Source: Deltaproteobacteria bacterium
GTDB taxonomy: Bacteria > Desulfobacterota > Desulfuromonadia > Geobacterales > Pseudopelobacteraceae
Direction: 5' to 3'
NCBI GenBank assembly: GCA_021780495.1
Contig: JAJXYO010000064.1
Location: 1-64,000, forward strand
DNA: 64,000 nucleotides
In this document: piece by piece, positions 1-7,542 of the stretch
Position numbering within the stretch: position 1 is the first letter of the stretch
Layout of the letters: every line of letters starts with the position of its first letter
Made by a program: the position numbers and the translations under genes
The notes under the pieces: generated by a model
The model's input: the letters and a program-made list of their open reading frames with translations, nothing else
What the model was told of the DNA's origin: nothing
Database searches by the model: none

Positions 1-1
1 T

Positions 2-121
2 GATTCATTGGATGCAGCAACTGAACAGGCAGAGCACGGTTTAACTCAAATGGCATCAAATAAAACGAGCATGATGAGCCTCTCAAATTGGCCATGGATT
101 AATGCCATCTTGAAGGCTTAA
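2..121 (+). CDS. C-terminal end of an unidentified protein, cut by window edge
   Basis: An open + strand frame enters from the left edge and stops with TAA at 119-121. Only 39 residues are visible, ending NWPWINAILKA. The frame converges on fliF, whose stop lies 40 bases away, and it occupies the place where fliG normally follows fliF. I do not recognise the protein. A transposase end of an insertion sequence would fit the position, but nothing in the residues proves it. It could also be a host gene at a rearrangement breakpoint. Confidence 0.4.
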   Translation, partial: DSLDAATEQAEHGLTQMASNKTSMMSLSNWPWINAILKA

Positions 122-160
122 TGGAATTATCAGGGTTACGTGCCGAACAACCCAGCGGGG

Positions 161-1741
161 TTATTTATCTTCCCCGATCCAGTTTTGGAGAATCTGGGCC
201 ACTTGGTATGGATCTTTCTTGGCCTGGTCGATCAGGTTCTTTTGCTCTGACATCTGCATCGAGATCTGTGCCCGGTCAGCAGAGCTAATTTTATCTCCGC
301 CTTCACGAAGCGGCTCGAAACTTTCAAGCATCGTCGGGCGGATGCTTCTGAGCGAAGCAAGCAACGGACGGATGACAAACAGTATCAGTGCCAGGAACCC
401 CAGACCGATAATCAGATTTTTGAACAACGCCATAAAGAACGGATTAGACCACCAGCTCGGCGTATCCAGCGTACCGACCTCACCCGTATCCTGAAAAGGA
501 ATATTCTGCACACTCAGCTGGTCACCCCGTTCGGCATTGAACCCGACAGCGCTTTTGACCAGTGTTTCTATCTTTTGAAGTTCTTCAGGAGATCGTGGAA
601 TATATTTGGCTTTGGCAACCTGTCCTTCCTTCACTGCTGCCGGTTCTTCATATTTGCCATCCACCAGCACCGCCACCGAAATTTTGCTGAGAGCACCAAC
701 CGGCTCAATGATCTTGGCTGTTGAGCGACTGACCTCGTAATTGAGTGTCTCGTCATTTTTGGAACCGCCGCCGGAAGACGCAACTGCGCTTGGTGCCGTT
801 TTTCCCAGGTTGGTCTGCACTCCGGGAACGCCGGTAGCGGAAGTGCCGGAAGACCCTTTTTCCTCAGAGCGTTGCTCACTCCTGACCGCAATGGTTTCGG
901 GGTCAAACTTTTCTTCTACCCGCTCGACCTGCTTAAAATCAAAGGAAGCGGTCACCCGGGCAACCGACTTACCGCCACCCACAATACGATCTAACAGCGA
1001 CTGGATGCGCTCCTCTAAATTTTTCTCATAGGTTCGTTGGGTCTCCTGCATGGCTGATGTCATGCGGGAGGTTGGGTCACTGCCGCCACCCTTGCTGAGA
1101 ATCATGCCGCGGCTGTCAAGAACGGTAACATTATCCGGGTCCATACCTTCAATTGATGATGACACCAAGTGAACGACTCCCTGCACCTCACTGTCTCGCA
1201 ACGCATGGTTTGACTTCATTTTCAGGACAATCGACGCTGTAGCCGGTTTTTCGCTGTCCTTGAAGAGGGATTTTTCGGGGATGACCAAATGAACCCGAGC
1301 TTGCTCGACACCGCTGAGCTGCGAAATGGTTCGGGCAAGTTCGCCCTGAAGGGCGCGTTGGTAGTTAAGCTTCTGCACGAACTCGGTCATACCGAAATTT
1401 TTACGGTCAAATATCTCAAATCCGACCCCACCACCCTGCGGCAGGCCCTCCGATGCCATTGTCAGACGCAATTCGTAGACTTTATCGGACGGTACCAGGA
1501 TCCCTTTGCCATCGGAGGTAATCTGGTACGGCGTTTTGGCATCTTTCAATTTCTTGACGATTTCACCCGCATCCTCGGTCGAAAGATTGGTAAAAAGAGG
1601 CCGGTAATCTGTGCGATTGGCAATGAATATCAGTATTGCAAAGGCGATCGCCGCCATGAATACCACGCCGGCTATCAGCATGCGTTTCCCGGCGGAAAGC
1701 GCCATAAACGGCTCTATGAGTCTTGTTATCCCTTCTGGCAT
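161..1741 (-). CDS. fliF: Flagellar M-ring (MS-ring) protein FliF
   Basis: FliF forms the membrane ring of the flagellar basal body, around which the export gate and the C-ring assemble. The 526 residues are the usual family length. An N-terminal membrane segment (about residues 20-42) is followed by the secretin-like ring domains, including the YRALQGELARTI region with the conserved helix, a low-complexity Ser/Gly stretch near 295-325, and a second membrane helix near 440-460. The C-terminal tail ends DPYQVAQILQNWIGEDK, the part that binds FliG in this family. It is the last gene of flgB-flgC-fliE-fliF. Oddly, no fliG follows in the 160 bases left in the window; a converging frame from another gene sits there instead. 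Confidence 0.96.
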   Translation of the reverse strand: MPEGITRLIEPFMALSAGKRMLIAGVVFMAAIAFAILIFIANRTDYRPLFTNLSTEDAGEIVKKLKDAKTPYQITSDGKGILVPSDKVYELRLTMASEGLPQGGGVGFEIFDRKNFGMTEFVQKLNYQRALQGELARTISQLSGVEQARVHLVIPEKSLFKDSEKPATASIVLKMKSNHALRDSEVQGVVHLVSSSIEGMDPDNVTVLDSRGMILSKGGGSDPTSRMTSAMQETQRTYEKNLEERIQSLLDRIVGGGKSVARVTASFDFKQVERVEEKFDPETIAVRSEQRSEEKGSSGTSATGVPGVQTNLGKTAPSAVASSGGGSKNDETLNYEVSRSTAKIIEPVGALSKISVAVLVDGKYEEPAAVKEGQVAKAKYIPRSPEELQKIETLVKSAVGFNAERGDQLSVQNIPFQDTGEVGTLDTPSWWSNPFFMALFKNLIIGLGFLALILFVIRPLLASLRSIRPTMLESFEPLREGGDKISSADRAQISMQMSEQKNLIDQAKKDPYQVAQILQNWIGEDK

Positions 1742-1794
1742 TGTGACGGGGAGCTTCCTTTCTGTAATAACCGCTGCAAAGTACTTCTAACTGA

Positions 1795-2097
1795 CTAAAC
1801 CTGCATGCGCATGACTTCCTGATACGCCTCAAGGGCCTTGTTGCGCACCGAGGACATGAACTGAAAAGAGATGCTGGCTTTTTCCATGGAGATCATCACC
1901 TCATGGAGGTTCTTGTTCTCTCCACTGGCGAGGCTCTGGATGGATTTATCCGACTGGATTTGAAGGTCGTTCACCTTTGACACCAGCTCGCTGAAAAACT
2001 TGCCGGCCCCATCAGCAGGACCTGCTGCCTTGGCTGCACCCAGCTCGGGAAACGCTTTGGTGATGCCGATTCCACCTTCGATACCCTGTATGTCCAC
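1795..2097 (-). CDS. fliE: Flagellar hook-basal body protein FliE
   Basis: FliE is the small adaptor between the MS ring and the rod. It has 100 residues, the normal size, with the typical helical C-terminal half: [20 protein letters not shown] followed by QEVMRMQV. The start is a GTG (2095-2097) preceded by a GAGAGG-type ribosome binding site about 8 bases upstream. It lies between flgC and fliF and is clearly co-transcribed with them. Confidence 0.95.
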   Translation of the reverse strand: MDIQGIEGGIGITKAFPELGAAKAAGPADGAGKFFSELVSKVNDLQIQSDKSIQSLASGENKNLHEVMISMEKASISFQFMSSVRNKALEAYQEVMRMQV

Positions 2098-2139
2098 GTC
2101 AAAACCTCTCTTTCATACATAACTTAACGAGCACAAACA

Positions 2140-2577
2140 TTATTTACTGATTTCAAGTGTTTTGAGTGCCATGTTCTTGGCAGCCTGTACCGCTGTTACA
2201 TTGGCCTCATAGGCTCGACTGGCGGTTAACATGTCAGCCATCTCCTCGATCACGTTTACGTTAGGCATAGCCACGTATCCCTGAGGGTCTGCGTCAGGAT
2301 TACTTGGATCGTATTCCATCCGTGGAGGATTCTGATCCTCAACGATGCGCGAGACCTGCACCTGACTGACCTGTTGGCCGGTGGCTCCATCCAGCGTTCT
2401 GCCGAAGGAATTTTCCAGCGGCGTAGCAGAAAAGACCGCATCCTTACGTTTATAGGGCCCCCCTTCCGGGGTACGGGTCGTATTGGCATTGGCCAGATTA
2501 CTGGAGATCAGGTTCATCCGTGTCCTCTCGGCAGTAAGCGCCGAGGCACCAACATTCATTGCGCTAAAGAAGTCCAT
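2140..2577 (-). CDS. flgC: Flagellar proximal rod protein FlgC
   Basis: FlgC is a proximal rod subunit exported by the flagellar type III system. The 145 residues carry the N-terminal rod/hook signature (ALTAERTRMNLISSNLANANT) and the C-terminal basal-body motif (MLTASRAYEANVTAVQAAKNM). The ATG follows the flgB stop codon directly (TAA then ATG), with GGGAAGG inside the end of flgB serving as ribosome binding site, so translation is probably coupled. Confidence 0.97.
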   Translation of the reverse strand: MDFFSAMNVGASALTAERTRMNLISSNLANANTTRTPEGGPYKRKDAVFSATPLENSFGRTLDGATGQQVSQVQVSRIVEDQNPPRMEYDPSNPDADPQGYVAMPNVNVIEEMADMLTASRAYEANVTAVQAAKNMALKTLEISK

Positions 2578-3000
2578 TTATTTACCTTCCCTCAGGGCGG
2601 ACTTTAGTTCCGCGAATTGTCTGGCCAGAATCTGCACCGATGCATTATACATGATCTGGTTTTCCATCATGCGGCCCATCTCGTTTTCAATCTCGACCGC
2701 ATTTCCATCCTTGCCAGGCGTCTTGGCAGGTGTCTCGACGACACGCCCGGTAACCGACTGGAGTCTGCTAGCGACCCCCTTCAGTGGCAGATGCCGACTA
2801 TTGGTAATGGCAGGAGTCCCCATTTCCCCACCCTTGAGCGCATCCTGAAGCTCATCCTCGAAAACCAACGTCTTGGGGATGTAATTAGGTGTTTCAGCGT
2901 TGGCAATGTTGGCTGCTATCAGGTTCTGGTTCCTGGCGCGCAGATCAATGCTCTTTCCCAAAACCTCTACGGTTGTGTTGAAAAGACCGTCCAGCTGCAT
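2578..3000 (-). CDS. flgB: Flagellar proximal rod protein FlgB
   Basis: FlgB is a proximal rod subunit. The N-terminal rod signature is present (LRARNQNLIAANIANAETPNY), and the C-terminal helix covers NQIMYNASVQILARQF. I place the start at 2998-3000 (MQLDGLF), giving 140 residues, because AAGGAGGTG lies 5 bases upstream of that ATG; the open frame extends 8 codons further but has no ribosome binding site there. This is the first gene of the operon and sits 18 bases downstream of the predicted sigma-54 transcription start. Confidence 0.97.
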   Translation of the reverse strand: MQLDGLFNTTVEVLGKSIDLRARNQNLIAANIANAETPNYIPKTLVFEDELQDALKGGEMGTPAITNSRHLPLKGVASRLQSVTGRVVETPAKTPGKDGNAVEIENEMGRMMENQIMYNASVQILARQFAELKSALREGK

Positions 3001-3027
3001 GATGCACCTCCTTGTGGCGATCATTCA

Positions 3028-3047
3028 CTGCAATATATATGCCTTGA
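3028..3047 (-). promoter_or_regulatory. Sigma-54 promoter of flgB operon
   Basis: On the minus strand the sequence reads AAGGCATATATATTGCA. The GG (-24) and GC (-12) doublets are separated by exactly 10 bases, as sigma-54 requires, and TTGCA matches the consensus -12 half. The doublets are at 3042-3043 and 3030-3031. A start near 3018 would give an 18-base leader that carries the flgB ribosome binding site. Confidence 0.8.
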
Positions 3048-3143
3048 AAACACCGCCTATGAGCGTGACGAAATAACTAAAATAACAACGGTTTCTGCGG
3101 CCATCAGCGCTACACACCCATTTTGAAGTATTATCCTGAATTG

Positions 3144-3176
3144 TGTCTGATTTTTGACATTGTCGGATTTTTGACA
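3144..3176 (-). promoter_or_regulatory. Tandem TGTC-N8-GACA dyads, probable activator sites
   Basis: Two 16-bp elements, TGTCTGATTTTTGACA (3144-3159) and TGTCGGATTTTTGACA (3161-3176), differ at one base and repeat with a 17-bp period. Each has inverted TGTC/GACA ends. They lie about 125-160 bases upstream of the predicted sigma-54 start of flgB, the normal place for enhancer-binding-protein sites. The binding protein is inferred to be a flagellar sigma-54 activator of the FgrM type known in Geobacter; its gene is not in the window. Confidence 0.65.
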
Positions 3177-3192
3177 GATCTGCACCGTAAGA

Positions 3193-5307
3193 TCAGGGGG
3201 AATTCTTCACATCCAGTGCATCAAGCGCCTGTTGGGCAAGTTTCTTCCAGTCGGGGTCTTTGCCTTTTGACACAACCTGCTCGAAATACGTGCGAGCCAG
3301 TTGGGCCTTGCCTTCAAGGAGATTGATTTCACCGGTCTTATACAGAAATTCTTCACCGCGAGGATTCCCCGGGAGCTTCAGCCCGGCATTGAGCAGTCGC
3401 AATGCGCCCTTGCGGTCTCCCGTCGACTCACGGGATGAGGCGGCGACCATATATGCATCCGGCAAGAGTATCGCACTGGTTGCACCGGCCGATTCAAGAT
3501 AGAAGTCCATCGCCTTGGCAGCTTGCGAATACTCTTTCAGGGACCATAGCGACCGGCCGAGATAATAGTAACTTTCCGGCTTCTGGGCCCGCGCGCCCTT
3601 GTTGAGCAACCACAGGAGATTCTCTTTGACTTCACGGAATTTGCCGTCTGCAAAAAATAACCTGCCTAACCGCTCCATCATCAATCGCGAGCGGGGATTG
3701 GAAGGATATCGGCTCAAGGATGTGCTCAGCGTGCGTTCCGCCAGAGCTACATCGCCGATCAACTCGGCATTATTCGCAATTTCTTCGTACATGTACGGCA
3801 CACCAGACGCGGCCCACTGGCGATCAACCAGGTATTTGAAAAGGCTGATCAGCTCAATCGGCTGACCTGCTTCAGCATATGCCGCAGCTACCTTCTCAAG
3901 AAAACCGGGCGATTCTACGCACTCAGCAAGGTATTCCTGATGCTCCTGGACAAAGCGGATCAATGCGGCCGGATCCTTGCCCCAACTCCTCTCATGATAC
4001 ACCTGCCCTACCAGAACTTCCCGCATCACCCTGATAACGGTTGCATATACCCCTTGCGGAAACTTACGCTGGAAAGCGACCAGCGCCTGCAGCGCCTCCG
4101 CTGCCTCGCCATGAATTGATTCCAGCAAAACGTGTTTAAAATATGCTTCTTCGCGCATATCAAAATCGCCACTCTGGAGCGCAATGTCCTGATAGGAGTC
4201 GCTCAGGGCATGGTAGTTCATAGAGTTCACCTGCAGAAACTTCCGGTCGTTGAGCCTGAGCTGGGCCATGTAACCGGCCTTGTTGTCTTTAAAATTTTCC
4301 GCCACCGTACGATAGAGCGCCAAAGATTCCTGATCATGCCCCTGCCGGGCAAGAATATCTCCCAAGCGCACCAACAGCGTCGGGGCATATTTTTTGTCCG
4401 CCAATCGCCCGATCAGGTTTGCAAGAAGCACCCTACCCGCGGCCAGATCACCGCTGCGGGCAATACTGTCGCCATAATAAAACGTAACGCTGGGGTTAAA
4501 GTTAAGGTAGGCCGGCCAGATTTTTTCAGCTTCACGGAAAGCGGCCAAGGCTTGGGAATATTTCTGCAGCTTGTACCAGGTTTCACCCAGGCGATAGAGA
4601 GCCAGCGGCTTTATAGCGCCATCACGCGTAGCAAACGGCAAAAACCCTTCCTCTGCCTCGATCAGCCGCCCCTTGTACAGGGCTGCTTCGGCAGCCATGA
4701 ACGTCTGCTGGTCGGCATCACTGAGGATGCCTTTGAGAACCTGTCGATCCGTTGGCTGGAACGGGATATCCGTCTTGAGCGGCGGATCGAAATCCCGCAC
4801 AAGTTTTTCTACACCGCTCCATATTTTCTCGCGGCCGGGAAAAGTGGAATGGGGGGGTGGCGGGCTAAACCTCGCACCCACATCCAGAGTAATGACAGTG
4901 GCGCCGCCAAAATCAAGATCTCGCCAGCCAGCACCGCTGGACGTTTGGAATGTCACCAGCAGGGAATTGCCACGTCGGGAGAAAACCAGCCCTCCGATGT
5001 TCTTGTCCGAGTAGCGTCGGAATTTTTTGAACAACGGGCCATCGGCACCCGCAATGGAAATACGCAGACGGTTACCGGCCAAAGCGGTAACCGTATAATC
5101 GGGGATATGTTCCAGACCGAGTACGATACGGGTGTACCCTTTTTCGGGCCGGATATCAACACGCTGAAGCCGATTGGTGATTGACGCCCGCGCCGCTGGG
5201 GCCGGCATACCGAGCAGAGCTAAAAACCCTGCTAAAATAACAATCAGCAGGGCCTTTGCCAATACCAGACGTTGTGCCACGACACGTATATTATACCATC
5301 GGCGCAT
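3193..5307 (-). CDS. Exported TPR-repeat protein of the motility cluster
   Basis: A 704-residue protein with a basic N-terminus and a long hydrophobic stretch (ALLIVILAGFLALLGM) ending in an Ala-rich cleavage-like region, so probably a periplasmic protein. Residues about 45-130 look like an AMIN-type beta domain (VDIRPEKGYTRIVLGLE). From about residue 195 onward there are many TPR-like helical repeats, for example ALYRLGETWYKLQKYSQALA and SYYYLGRSLWSLKEYSQAAK. I chose the ATG at 5305-5307 because GGGGGAAG precedes it; an upstream TTG at 5325 has weaker support. TPR proteins of this kind are common beside flagellar genes in Geobacter relatives, but its exact role is unknown. Confidence 0.85.
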   Translation of the reverse strand: MRRWYNIRVVAQRLVLAKALLIVILAGFLALLGMPAPAARASITNRLQRVDIRPEKGYTRIVLGLEHIPDYTVTALAGNRLRISIAGADGPLFKKFRRYSDKNIGGLVFSRRGNSLLVTFQTSSGAGWRDLDFGGATVITLDVGARFSPPPPHSTFPGREKIWSGVEKLVRDFDPPLKTDIPFQPTDRQVLKGILSDADQQTFMAAEAALYKGRLIEAEEGFLPFATRDGAIKPLALYRLGETWYKLQKYSQALAAFREAEKIWPAYLNFNPSVTFYYGDSIARSGDLAAGRVLLANLIGRLADKKYAPTLLVRLGDILARQGHDQESLALYRTVAENFKDNKAGYMAQLRLNDRKFLQVNSMNYHALSDSYQDIALQSGDFDMREEAYFKHVLLESIHGEAAEALQALVAFQRKFPQGVYATVIRVMREVLVGQVYHERSWGKDPAALIRFVQEHQEYLAECVESPGFLEKVAAAYAEAGQPIELISLFKYLVDRQWAASGVPYMYEEIANNAELIGDVALAERTLSTSLSRYPSNPRSRLMMERLGRLFFADGKFREVKENLLWLLNKGARAQKPESYYYLGRSLWSLKEYSQAAKAMDFYLESAGATSAILLPDAYMVAASSRESTGDRKGALRLLNAGLKLPGNPRGEEFLYKTGEINLLEGKAQLARTYFEQVVSKGKDPDWKKLAQQALDALDVKNSP

Positions 5308-5335
5308 ACCGCTTCCCCCGGTCAATGCAGAGCCA

Positions 5336-6406
5336 TCATGGCGGCGGCAACTTACAGAATCTGCGTACCTTGGCCGCTAACTCATCTTCTCCGCACGGCT
5401 TAATGATAATCTCCCGGGCTCCATATTTCAAGGCCTTCAGCACTGCAGTCCGAGTCCAGCGATGGGCGCTCATGATAATAGGGGGCGGCGCATCCTGGCG
5501 CATGGCGTTGATTTTGATACAAACCGCCAGTTCGCGGTCATCGGCATCCAGCGACCCAATCAACACCAGCCGGACATTACGTCCGGAAAAGAGCTCTTTG
5601 ATATCTGCATTGAGCGTTCCCTCCGCCACATGATATCCGGTAAAAGCCACCGCCTCGACCATCTGCTGACGCTCTGCAGCATCGTCTTCCAGCACAACGA
5701 TGCTGTCCATGCCATCTTCTGCAAACGGCATCTCTGATGAGGTTTGCGACGGTTCGGCATCAGCCGTCAGGCCAGAATTGGCCTCGCCCGGCACATCTTC
5801 CGCGACAGCCTCCTCCGGCAGGACCGCTGCCGGAGGGTCAAACTGATTGCCCAGATCCACCGGAATTAACACATCCAGATGGTTCAATTCCTGGCCGGGC
5901 ATCTCCAGCTTGGAACGGAACATGAGGTATTCACCCTCGGGGAGCGGCTCATCCTCGCTCAACTGGTCGACTTCGGGAATGAACTTTTTGGGAGAGAGGA
6001 GTTTCAGGTGCACCTTGTTGGCAAGGCTGCCCTGAAAGACGGTGTTGAACGACCCGTTGATCATATTAGCGATCTCGGAGAAAGCATCAATATCGTCGTT
6101 TTCGATGATGCAGAGGCGCTTTTTTTCCTGAATACGGGCCGGAGGAATGCCCAGGAGAATACTGCTCATGACGATAGCATCCCGCAAGGAGAATACCAGG
6201 TAGAACTGACCGACGTACGATTCACGTGAATCAACGCCGATCACAAAACAGGCATCGTCAAGGCAGCCGAAATATGATGTTTTGCTGGTGGAGAGTGAGT
6301 CGGAGAGGGCAATGGAAAGTTCCTGCCCCAGAAGCATGCCGCTCTCTTCGCCGGCCTGCTTCAGGGCGGACCCCAACATCTCATGTAATGTGTTGTATCC
6401 ATCCAT
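5336..6406 (-). CDS. CheC/CheX-like domain fused to a degenerate receiver domain
   Basis: The 356-residue protein has an N-terminal CheC-like half (about 1-190) with the phosphatase-type motif E111-x2-N114 in SEIANMINGSF. An acidic linker rich in Glu, Pro and Ala (about 195-232) follows, then a CheY-like receiver fold (about 234-352). The receiver keeps its acidic pocket (E240, D241, D242), the Ser of the switch position (S313) and the Lys in IIIKPCG (K336). At the phospho-acceptor position it has Gly284 (RLVLIGSLD) instead of Asp, so it is probably a pseudo-receiver. It precedes the TPR gene by 28 bases and lies downstream of cheX and cheY. A role in CheY-P dephosphorylation is inferred from the family. 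Confidence 0.8.
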   Translation of the reverse strand: MDGYNTLHEMLGSALKQAGEESGMLLGQELSIALSDSLSTSKTSYFGCLDDACFVIGVDSRESYVGQFYLVFSLRDAIVMSSILLGIPPARIQEKKRLCIIENDDIDAFSEIANMINGSFNTVFQGSLANKVHLKLLSPKKFIPEVDQLSEDEPLPEGEYLMFRSKLEMPGQELNHLDVLIPVDLGNQFDPPAAVLPEEAVAEDVPGEANSGLTADAEPSQTSSEMPFAEDGMDSIVVLEDDAAERQQMVEAVAFTGYHVAEGTLNADIKELFSGRNVRLVLIGSLDADDRELAVCIKINAMRQDAPPPIIMSAHRWTRTAVLKALKYGAREIIIKPCGEDELAAKVRRFCKLPPP

Positions 6407-6481
6407 CGGTAACAGTCTTCCGGTTCGGAATCAGCCTCAACGTCACATGCGTCACGCTAAAAACTGTCATACGTGGTGCTG

Positions 6482-6988
6482 CTAGTCTTCCTTCTTGAGA
6501 ACCAGTCCCACCAGGAATTTTTCATCGTCAATCTTGAAAGGGATGACAACGCAGTCGCTATCCGAAAGGGAGTTAACGGTATAATCCTCACCAGCGATGA
6601 CGGTCGGGATGGAGAGTTTCACATCCAGGCCACCTTTGGAAAGCACCTGTTTGACACTGCCGCCGAGCATGTTGGAAATCTCGCCGATAGCATCATTGAG
6701 GTCTTCGTTCACCTCGTCACATTCCATCCCAAGCATATTGGAGGTAATCTTCATGGCCAGACTGACCGGGCAGTGCATCGAAATGACACCCGAATAGGTA
6801 CCGGCGAACCCGACCATGCCGGTTATACTGCATTTGAAACGGTTGACAGGCTCCTGCATGGGATAATCATCGGTCGGGTCCATCATCACCATGGTGGAGA
6901 AGACCTCTTTCGTCGCATCGATGACGTACTTGGCAAGCTGCTCTTCGCTGAATTTAGTTGCAGCGACTACGTCGGCGTTGAGGCTCAC
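6482..6988 (-). CDS. cheX: CheX-type chemotaxis phosphatase
   Basis: This 168-residue protein matches the CheX family, which dephosphorylates CheY-P. The signature is in DLNDAIGEISNMLGGSVKQ, with Glu and Asn spaced as ExxN. The start is a GTG whose last two bases belong to the stop of cheY (GTGA overlap at 6985-6988), with GGGAGGT just upstream, so it is translationally coupled to its likely substrate. Confidence 0.9.
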   Translation of the reverse strand: MSLNADVVAATKFSEEQLAKYVIDATKEVFSTMVMMDPTDDYPMQEPVNRFKCSITGMVGFAGTYSGVISMHCPVSLAMKITSNMLGMECDEVNEDLNDAIGEISNMLGGSVKQVLSKGGLDVKLSIPTVIAGEDYTVNSLSDSDCVVIPFKIDDEKFLVGLVLKKED

Positions 6989-7350
6989 AGCAGACCTCCC
7001 AACTTCTCCTGGAGCTGATCAGGGGTAAAGGGTTTTTTGATGCTGTCACTGGCACCACTCGCCATGGCGTCCTTGATGATCTCCTCGCCACCTTCTGTCG
7101 TGATCATCACTACCGGGGTGGTGTTGCCGTTGGCCCGGACCGCTTTTATGAACTCAAGCCCATCCATATTGGGCATGTTGATGTCGGACAGGATCAGGTG
7201 AATGGTCTTGCCGGAAGCGATCACACCCAGCCCTTCGATACCGTCACCGGCCTCGAATATCTCATCAACCGGCAAACCTGCCTGCCTGAGTGAACGTGAA
7301 ATAATCTTGCGCATAGTGGATGAATCATCGACAATAAGAATGTTTGCCAT
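6985..7350 (-). CDS. cheY: CheY-like single-domain response regulator
   Basis: A 121-residue stand-alone receiver. It has the acidic pair (ILIVDDSSTMRK), the phospho-acceptor Asp in LILSDINMPNMDG, the Thr in VVMITTEGG and the Lys in DSIKKPFTPDQL, so it is complete. There is no output domain. The ATG at 7348-7350 is chosen because AGGAGGA lies 8 bases upstream. Coupling to cheX suggests the pair works together in chemotaxis or motility control. Confidence 0.92.
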   Translation of the reverse strand: MANILIVDDSSTMRKIISRSLRQAGLPVDEIFEAGDGIEGLGVIASGKTIHLILSDINMPNMDGLEFIKAVRANGNTTPVVMITTEGGEEIIKDAMASGASDSIKKPFTPDQLQEKLGGLL

Positions 7351-7542
7351 AGCGGAATCCTCCTCTTTCACGAGTCCCGTGGGGGGTATACATAAATGAA
7401 TTCAAGTCCTATTTAATACCATAGAACGTATAAAAATCATCTCTTTTTTATTGGTGTATCTGATCATCGAATACGAAGCACTGCTTCCGCAGATGTCCCG
7501 CCTCGTGCCGTACCGAAGAGTACCTGCCCCTCACCAACATCC

